Source: an uncultured Bacteroidales bacterium
GTDB taxonomy: Bacteria; Bacteroidota; Bacteroidia; Bacteroidales; F082
DNA length: 10,417 bases
NCBI GenBank assembly: GCA_905234765.1
Contig: CAJOIF010000076.1
Coordinates: forward strand, 1-10,417
Direction: 5' to 3'
Shown here: positions 5,613 through 10,417 of the stretch, one piece after another
How positions within the stretch are numbered: the stretch's first letter is position 1
How the letters are laid out: each line of letters starts with the position of its first letter
Program-made: the position numbers and the translations under genes
Notes under the pieces: model-generated
Seen by the model: the letters and a program-made list of their open reading frames with translations, nothing else
Databases searched by the model: none
Told to the model about the DNA's origin: nothing

Positions 5613-6185
5613 ATGGAAGAACTCAAACAACGCATTTTAAAAGATGGCAGTGCCAGAGCAGAGGGAGGTATCGTGCTGGTCAACAGTTTCCTCAACCATC
5701 AGCTTGACCCACAACTGATGATGCATTGTGCGGAAGAATTCGCGCGTCTTTTCAAGGACCAGGGCATCAACAAGATTGTCACGATCGAGGCTTCCGGTAT
5801 CGCGCCGGCGATCATGACTGGCTATCTCATGGGTTTGCCTGTGGTCTTTATCAAAAAGAAAGTTCCCAAAACCGTTGACGAGTCATGGAAGTCTTGGGTG
5901 TGGTCGTTCACGCGAGGCGATAACACCACGGTATGCATCGACAAACGTTTCTTGACTGCCGATGACCGCATCCTGTTTATCGATGACTTCCTTGCCGATG
6001 GACACGCCTCGGGCAGTGTCATTCACCTTTGTCGACAGTCGGGTGCCCAGATTGTGGGTATGGGTTTTCTGGTAGAAAAAGGCTTTGCAGGTGGCGGCCA
6101 GTTCTTGCTCGATCACAATATAACGTATCATGCCCTCGCCACCGTCAGACACATTAACGAAGACAACACCATGGAAGTGGTGTGA
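5613..6185 (+). CDS. xpt: Xanthine phosphoribosyltransferase
   Basis: The enzyme converts xanthine plus PRPP to XMP and diphosphate in cytoplasmic purine salvage. From the ATG at 5613 it has 190 residues, the normal size for Xpt, and starts MEELKQRILKDGSARAEGG like the family. The open frame extends upstream to 5445 through copy C, but those 56 residues are not family sequence, so 5613 is the start. IEASGIAPA (58-66) is the conserved base/phosphate loop, VVFIKKK (77-83) follows, and the PRPP-binding loop is LFIDDFLADGHAS (121-133). The C-terminal EKGFAGGGQFL (155-165) is also typical. A TAnnTTTG box precedes it, and the next gene starts 14 bases after its stop, so it probably heads an operon. 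It appears complete. Confidence 0.95.
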   Translation: MEELKQRILKDGSARAEGGIVLVNSFLNHQLDPQLMMHCAEEFARLFKDQGINKIVTIEASGIAPAIMTGYLMGLPVVFIKKKVPKTVDESWKSWVWSFTRGDNTTVCIDKRFLTADDRILFIDDFLADGHASGSVIHLCRQSGAQIVGMGFLVEKGFAGGGQFLLDHNITYHALATVRHINEDNTMEVV

Positions 6186-6199
6186 AAAATCATTGATAA

Positions 6200-6994
6200 A
6201 TGGTAATATTCATCACAGGGATATCCTCAGGTTTTGGTTTGGAAACCGCCCGACTGCTGTCGCAAGAAGGTCATGTCGTTTACGGGACAGTACGCCGTGA
6301 GGTCACGCCGTTGCCTCGAGTGAAATATCTTCGTTTGGATGTCCGCGACGCCAAAGCGGTGCAACAAGCTGTGCAACAAATTATTGAGGCGGAAGGCCGT
6401 ATCGATGTGTTGGTCAACAATGCAGGCATGGGCATCGGTGGACCATTGGAGTTCGCCACGGAGGAAGAAATCAAAGAGCAGATGGATGCCAACTTCATGG
6501 GTTTGGTACACTGCGTTGACGCTGTGCTACCTCACATGAGGAAACAGGGCTCAGGCAAAATCATCGCTCTCAGCTCCATCGGGGGCTTGATGGGACTACC
6601 GTTTCAAGGCTTCTATTCGGCCAGCAAGTTCGCCATCGAAGGCTATTGCGAGGCCCTACGATTGGAAACAAAGCCGTTTGGCATCACCGTGACCGTGATC
6701 CGCCCTGGCGATTTCTCGACAGGTTTCACAGGCAGTCGAAAGAAAGCGACAAACGACGAAGCGTTTCAGGCCTATCCTGCCTATCAAAAAGCCATTGAAA
6801 AGGTGGAACACGACGAGACGGGCGGACTGAAGCCTCAGGTTGTCGCCCATAAAATCAGCAAGGTCGTCCGAATGAAGTATCCACGGTATGGCTATGTGGT
6901 ATCCTCTTTCGAACAACGACTCTCTGTATTCTTGAAACAAATCCTGCCGGCAAAATGGTTTGCTGCAATTTTGGGAAAATACTACAATTTGTAG
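6200..6994 (+). CDS. Short-chain dehydrogenase/reductase (classical SDR)
   Basis: A 264-residue NAD(P)-dependent oxidoreductase with a Rossmann fold. The cofactor motif TGISSGFG is at 6-13, with R residues just after strand 2 (TVRRE, 30-34) that favour NADP. NNAG is at 73-76 and the structural Asn is N98. The catalytic set is Ser125/126, Tyr139 and Lys143 in YSASK, so the enzyme should be active. After PGDFSTGFTG (about 179-188) the substrate-binding part ends in a hydrophobic/amphipathic C-terminus (FLKQILPAKWFAAILGKYY) that could touch membrane. The substrate is not readable; such SDRs act on steroids, retinoids, sphingoid bases or acyl chains. It follows xpt by 14 bases and precedes a thioesterase-like gene by 24, consistent with co-transcription and possibly with lipid chemistry. 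Confidence 0.92.
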   Translation: MVIFITGISSGFGLETARLLSQEGHVVYGTVRREVTPLPRVKYLRLDVRDAKAVQQAVQQIIEAEGRIDVLVNNAGMGIGGPLEFATEEEIKEQMDANFMGLVHCVDAVLPHMRKQGSGKIIALSSIGGLMGLPFQGFYSASKFAIEGYCEALRLETKPFGITVTVIRPGDFSTGFTGSRKKATNDEAFQAYPAYQKAIEKVEHDETGGLKPQVVAHKISKVVRMKYPRYGYVVSSFEQRLSVFLKQILPAKWFAAILGKYYNL

Positions 6995-7018
6995 GTTTGT
7001 TTTGTAATCTGTTTCGAT

Positions 7019-7723
7019 ATGTATAGCTTAAAATACAAAGTAACCACCAGCACCTGCGACAGCGAGGGCAAACTCAAATTGTTTTCCGCCCTTCAGATGA
7101 TGCAGGACTGCTCGGAAATGTGGCTCGACAGCGAGCCTAAAGTGAAAGACTATTTCGCCCGTGAGAACATGGCTCAACTGCTTGCTTCAAGGCAGGTGGA
7201 GATCATACGCGTGCCCGAATTCAAGGAAGAACTGACCGTGACGACCTCTGTCTACGGCATGAAGCCCATGTTCGGATTCCGCAACACTTTCATCTATGAT
7301 GCCGAAGGCAAGCCCTGCTACTGTACCTGGAGCATGGGCGCCTTTGTCGATAAGGCCAACGGCAAGCTGAAACGTGTGGACAATGCCGTGGCCAACTCGC
7401 TGCTCATCGAGCCTCAACTGGAGATGAACTACAAAGATCGCCGTATCATCCTACCGAAAGAAGGAGGCACGACCTTTTCGCCCATACAGGTGATGCGGGC
7501 CGACATCGACTACAACCGCCATGTCAACAACGCCAACTACATCCGCATGGTGATGGAGTTGCTTCCTGAAGATTTCATCATAAAGGGTCTTCGCGTGGAG
7601 TATCGAGTGGCTGCCAAACTGGGTGACAGCCTCACTCCAACCCTTTTTAAGATGGATAATGGCTTCATCATCGAGTTAGCCATCGGGAACGAGGCGAGTG
7701 CTATTGTGGAGTTTACGAAATGA
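7019..7723 (+). CDS. Acyl-ACP thioesterase-like double-hotdog protein
   Basis: The 234-residue product fits the acyl-ACP thioesterase family (PF01643), cytoplasmic enzymes that release fatty acids from acyl carrier protein. Two hotdog halves are visible: the N-terminal one includes the long helix FSALQMMQDCSEMWLD (22-37), and the C-terminal one carries the active-site motif D164-x-N166-x-H168-VNN followed by Y174. The usual catalytic acid after the next strand (Glu, or Glu-Cys in plant enzymes) appears to be replaced by alanines in EYRVAAKLGD (A198-A199). If so, the chemistry is either YbgC-like or weakened. That point rests on a remembered alignment. The gene is 24 bases after the SDR stop and likely shares its transcript. 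It appears complete. Confidence 0.85.
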   Translation: MYSLKYKVTTSTCDSEGKLKLFSALQMMQDCSEMWLDSEPKVKDYFARENMAQLLASRQVEIIRVPEFKEELTVTTSVYGMKPMFGFRNTFIYDAEGKPCYCTWSMGAFVDKANGKLKRVDNAVANSLLIEPQLEMNYKDRRIILPKEGGTTFSPIQVMRADIDYNRHVNNANYIRMVMELLPEDFIIKGLRVEYRVAAKLGDSLTPTLFKMDNGFIIELAIGNEASAIVEFTK

Positions 7724-7790
7724 ATGAAGCATTGAGACCATGAAGATAACAGTAAGGTAATCAATAATCTACACATATAATTACATCGAC

Positions 7791-8299
7791 ATGCCCAATC
7801 CTTCCAATAAACAAGAACTGCTCGCCGCCATGGCCGACAGCTATGCCAAACTGAATGAGCAGATAGCCAAGATGAGCGAGGAAGCCATATCAGCTCCCTT
7901 TGACTTCGCCGCCGACCCGAAGAAATGCGGTGTGCGACGACCGCTGTCTGCGCGACTTGCTGATCCACCTTCACGAATGGCAGGTGTTGATGCGCGAGTT
8001 TGTGAACAACATCCGTGAAGGCCACCCTCGTGACTACCTTCCCGACGAGTACCGCAAGAACTACCACGAGATGGACAAGATGCTGGTAGAGAAGCATCAA
8101 AACACGCCTTTGGAGGAGGCCAAACGCATGCTGCAAGAGACCCACGAGGAGATGCTCCGCCTCGTCGAGAGCTTCACTGAAGAGGAACTCTTCACCAAAG
8201 GCTACTACAAAAACACCTACACCACCGACATGGCTGCCTACTTCGTGAGTGTCACATCAAGTCCCTACGGGCAGGCAGTGAAAAAACCTCAAGAAATAA
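7791..8299 (+). pseudogene. ClbS/DfsB-family (DUF1706) four-helix protein broken by two frameshifts
   Basis: The first frame reads MPNPSNKQELLAAMADSYAK to DPKKC near 7928. The family then continues one base later in another frame as CDDRCLRDLLIHLHEWQVLM, through HQNTPLEEAKRMLQETHEEM and [13 protein letters not shown], to [12 protein letters not shown] near 8286. Removing one G from GG at 7929-7930 joins the first two pieces as KKCVCDDRCLRDL. Removing one base from AAAAAACC at 8281-8288 turns the ending into AVKKLKK and TAA at 8297-8299, the expected family end, one base before the next ATG. The reconstructed product has 168 residues, normal for ClbS/DUF1706 (the founding member protects against colibactin; most others are uncharacterised). 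Without the second correction the frame runs to 8418 over the next gene. Both changes are single-base gains, so sequencing error is a real alternative to pseudogenisation. Confidence 0.8.
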
Positions 8300-8300
8300 C

Positions 8301-8573
8301 ATGGGCACAGCAACACCATACGAATTCGATGCCGTCATCATCCAAAACGAAGATATGGATGCCGCCTATGTGGAAGTGCCTTTCGACATCAAGGCACTCT
8401 TTGGCAAAGGACGGCTAGCGGTGCATGCCTCCTTCGACGGCGTACCTTACGACGGCCAAATCGTCAAGATGGGAACGCCTTGTTTCATCATCGGTGTGCG
8501 GAAGGATATCCGCAAACAGATTGGCAAAAGTTTTGGCGACACGGTGCACGTAACTTTTTGTGAACGAGAATAA
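8301..8573 (+). CDS. DUF1905 domain protein
   Basis: The 90-residue cytoplasmic protein is essentially a single DUF1905 domain (PF08922). Typical features are [20 protein letters not shown] (23-42), then [21 protein letters not shown] and the closing [20 protein letters not shown]. The family forms a small beta-barrel and its biochemical role is unknown; it is often fused to or found near OmdA/YdeI-type proteins. The gene starts one base after the reconstructed ClbS stop, and the next gene follows by 13 bases, so tight operon packing supports the frameshift reconstruction upstream. It appears complete. Confidence 0.9.
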   Translation: MGTATPYEFDAVIIQNEDMDAAYVEVPFDIKALFGKGRLAVHASFDGVPYDGQIVKMGTPCFIIGVRKDIRKQIGKSFGDTVHVTFCERE

Positions 8574-8586
8574 AAACAACAACAAA

Positions 8587-9573
8587 ATGACTAAAACAAT
8601 TACTATTATGGCTCTGATTTGCATTCTAGGAATCTTCTCTCGCGCCCATGCTCAACCCCCTACTCCGCCCACGACCGAAGGTGAGGCTGCAACGGTTTAT
8701 ATGACCACCGACATCAGCCCGGAAGGGTTGGTACGCATCTACGAAGCCTTAGGCGTGGAGGCTCATGGCCGTGTGGCGGTGAAAATATCCACTGGCGAAT
8801 CATCGAAAAGCAACCACCTGCGCCCCGAATTGATCAAAAACTTGGTGCAAAAAGTAAATGGCACCTTGGTGGAATGCAACACGGCATACGGTGGCAACCG
8901 CAGCGATACCGAAAAGCATCGTAAGGCTATTGCTGAACGCGGCTACAACGACATCGCCACCGTCGACATCATGGATGAGGAAGGGGAAATCCAACTGCCC
9001 GTCAAAGATACCAAGCATCTGCAATACGACATCGTCGGCTCGCATGTGCAGAACTACGACTTCATGATCAACCTTGCTCATTTCAAAGGTCACGCCATGG
9101 GCGGCTTCGGTGGCGTGCTGAAGAACCAGTCGATAGGTGTGGCATCGACTGCCGGAAAACTCTATATCCACTCTGGTGGCAAGAGCCAAACCCGCTGGAC
9201 GATTGCCAACCAAGTCGCCTTCCTTGAGTCGATGGCGGCAGCAGCACAGGCCGTGCACGACTATTTCAAGCAAGAAGGCAAGGACATTGTGTACATCAAT
9301 GTAATGAACAACATGTCGGTGGACTGCGATTGCGACGGTCATCCTGCTGCACCGCGCATCAAGGACATCGGCATTTTAGCCTCCACCGACCCCGTGGCTC
9401 TCGACCAAGCCTGTCTCGATCTTGTTTTCAACCACGTCAGCAGCCAAGACGACGATGCCAAGCCGCTTCAAGATCGCATCAACAAGAAACACGGCACCCA
9501 TACCGTGGAATATGCCGAACAGATTGGACTTGGAACGCGGAAATATACCATTGTGAGTATCGATGATAAGTAA
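8587..9573 (+). CDS. Exported DUF362 domain protein
   Basis: Using the ATG at 8587 the product is 328 residues and begins with a clear signal peptide, MTKTITIMALICILGIFSRAHA, with cleavage likely after AHA (22). An in-frame ATG at 8560 would bury this signal behind an Asn-rich stretch and overlap DUF1905, so I reject it. The mature part is a DUF362 domain: VAVKISTGE (63-71), the hallmark HFKGHAMGGFGGVLKN (165-180), and ILASTDPVALDQACLDLV (263-280). The ferredoxin cluster found in many DUF362 proteins is absent, but a C247-D-C249-D pair in NNMSVDCDCDGHP could bind metal. The role is unknown; location is periplasm or surface. It lies 13 bases after DUF1905 and 9 bases before the next gene. Confidence 0.9.
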   Translation: MTKTITIMALICILGIFSRAHAQPPTPPTTEGEAATVYMTTDISPEGLVRIYEALGVEAHGRVAVKISTGESSKSNHLRPELIKNLVQKVNGTLVECNTAYGGNRSDTEKHRKAIAERGYNDIATVDIMDEEGEIQLPVKDTKHLQYDIVGSHVQNYDFMINLAHFKGHAMGGFGGVLKNQSIGVASTAGKLYIHSGGKSQTRWTIANQVAFLESMAAAAQAVHDYFKQEGKDIVYINVMNNMSVDCDCDGHPAAPRIKDIGILASTDPVALDQACLDLVFNHVSSQDDDAKPLQDRINKKHGTHTVEYAEQIGLGTRKYTIVSIDDK

Positions 9574-9582
9574 ATAATCAAA

Positions 9583-9903
9583 ATGAAAAAACTGAAAGAA
9601 GGGATTTACTGGAAAGCCTGTTTTGACCAAAAACACAACAAATACCTGGGCCGTATCGTTTGCACCAACCGAGAAGGACAGACGCGTGAACTTTATGAAA
9701 TCACTGGAGAAGTCTTCAATCGATTGGGGTCGTTCGCTGATGACTACGACAACGAATGTCTGATCCGAACAGGGAAACTGTTGTTTCGTTTCGAAGACAC
9801 CATGTATGGCACGTTGGGTCCCGTTAATACGGTATATGACGACAGCTACACTGAAAGCGACTGGTATGAGGCGTACGAATCGCTAACCTCAAAACAACAA
9901 TGA
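9583..9903 (+). CDS. Hypothetical 106-residue protein
   Basis: I recognise no named family. The sequence is soluble and rich in acidic and aromatic residues, with no signal peptide or membrane helix. The first half (EGIYWKACFDQKHNKYLGRI then VCTNREGQTRELYEIT) reads like beta strands of a small sheet, and the C-terminus (YDDSYTESDWYEAYESL) is strongly acidic. It starts 9 bases after the DUF362 stop, and its last codons overlap the next gene's ATG by four bases (ATGA 9900-9903), a typical sign of translational coupling. Real coding is supported by this packing and by its codon pattern. Confidence 0.75.
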   Translation: MKKLKEGIYWKACFDQKHNKYLGRIVCTNREGQTRELYEITGEVFNRLGSFADDYDNECLIRTGKLLFRFEDTMYGTLGPVNTVYDDSYTESDWYEAYESLTSKQQ

Positions 9904-10417
9904 AAAAGCTGTTACTGATATTAGCCATAGTCTGTTCCTTCAGCCTCTTCGGGCAATCCATCGACACAGTAGCGATGTGCTCGGCCATCAAGAGGCAGAT
10001 GGCGACCTATCCCGAATCCACCTTACAGGACATCTACAAGAGTTTCTACCAAGAGCATTTCGGTCCGGGCCATATCATTAGCGACACGGCCTCGGCGCGA
10101 CGCTATTTGATGCGTGAACTCTCGGAAAAGGGTAAAACCCAATCACCTTATTCTGAATCTACGGGTAGCCAAGGTGATTATATTCGCATCTATCTCTCCG
10201 CTGTTGCCGACAGTCTGATTACTGCCGAACAACTTTTGGACGCTTTCGTCGAAAGTGCCAATTCTTGGAAGGAGCCAACCGTCAGTTGGTTGGAGAAATG
10301 GGAAGCCATCGTAAGCATCATCCAAGCGAACAAGATTGAAATCGAGGGCTTCGAAACCGACCTTCCCCTCCTGACTGAAGCCGCTCGAAACAACCAAGCC
10401 GTACACCACAGCCGCCG
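9900..10417 (+). CDS. Exported hypothetical protein (3' partial)
   Basis: The frame starts at ATG 9900, inside the TGA of the previous gene, and is open to the right edge (172 codons visible). The first residues MKKLLLILAIVCSFSLFGQS form a signal peptide with cleavage likely after LFG (about 18). The mature part is mostly helical: residues 38-58 contain ESTLQDIYKSFYQEHFGPGH, then IYLSAVADSLITAEQLLDAF and WLEKWEAIVSII, ending at the edge in NNQAVHHSR. It resembles conserved Bacteroidetes hypotheticals, but I know no function or named domain. Location should be periplasmic. It is missed by searches requiring a stop codon. Operon membership with the preceding exported DUF362 gene suggests an envelope role. 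Confidence 0.8.
   Translation, partial: MKKLLLILAIVCSFSLFGQSIDTVAMCSAIKRQMATYPESTLQDIYKSFYQEHFGPGHIISDTASARRYLMRELSEKGKTQSPYSESTGSQGDYIRIYLSAVADSLITAEQLLDAFVESANSWKEPTVSWLEKWEAIVSIIQANKIEIEGFETDLPLLTEAARNNQAVHHSR

Noticed and set aside
8800..9342. Minus-strand frame of 180 codons inside the DUF362 gene
   Set aside because: Shadow of a well-supported plus-strand gene; no domain or start context.

Overview
The window looks like chromosomal DNA of a gut- or oral-type Bacteroidales (Prevotella/Bacteroides relatives). The reasons are several upstream regions carrying the Bacteroidetes promoter box TAnnTTTG, a lack of strong Shine-Dalgarno sequences, and gene families typical of that order (AAA_14/DUF4143 ATPases, AlbA_2/Schlafen-like proteins, exported DUF362 proteins, DUF1905). 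No rRNA, tRNA, CRISPR array or transposase was recognised.

Layout. Bases 1-62 are the tail of an unidentified gene, followed by a hairpin terminator shared with a convergent methyltransferase gene (150-623, minus). That methyltransferase appears to have lost roughly 65 internal residues in frame. A clear promoter (720-749) drives a MATE exporter (816-2141), followed by a short 79-residue orphan ORF (2181-2420).

From about 2420 to 5534 lies a patchwork of gene remnants. It holds three diverged copies of a DNA segment encoding a winged-helix C-terminus (copies A, B and C), a headless AlbA_2/RecG-like fragment with a tetrapeptide-repeat linker, and an opposite-strand winged-helix fragment next to a 12-bp tandem array. 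It also holds three tandem 23-bp repeats just upstream of the only intact gene there, an AAA_14-DUF4143 ATPase (3969-5282). Copies B and C bracket that ATPase as direct repeats. This is the accessory part of the window and the most interesting part.

From 5578 to the right edge the genes run tightly on the plus strand and look like one operon or two: xanthine phosphoribosyltransferase, an SDR oxidoreductase, an acyl-ACP thioesterase-like hotdog protein, a ClbS/DfsB-family protein broken by two single-base frameshifts, a DUF1905 protein, an exported DUF362 protein, a 106-residue unknown, and an exported unknown that runs off the edge and overlaps the previous gene by four bases. These products do not form one obvious pathway: purine salvage, lipid-type chemistry and envelope unknowns are simply adjacent.

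I do not see a convincing complete new system. The best leads are the ATPase cassette with its flanking repeats and 23-bp iterons, and the several broken or internally deleted genes.
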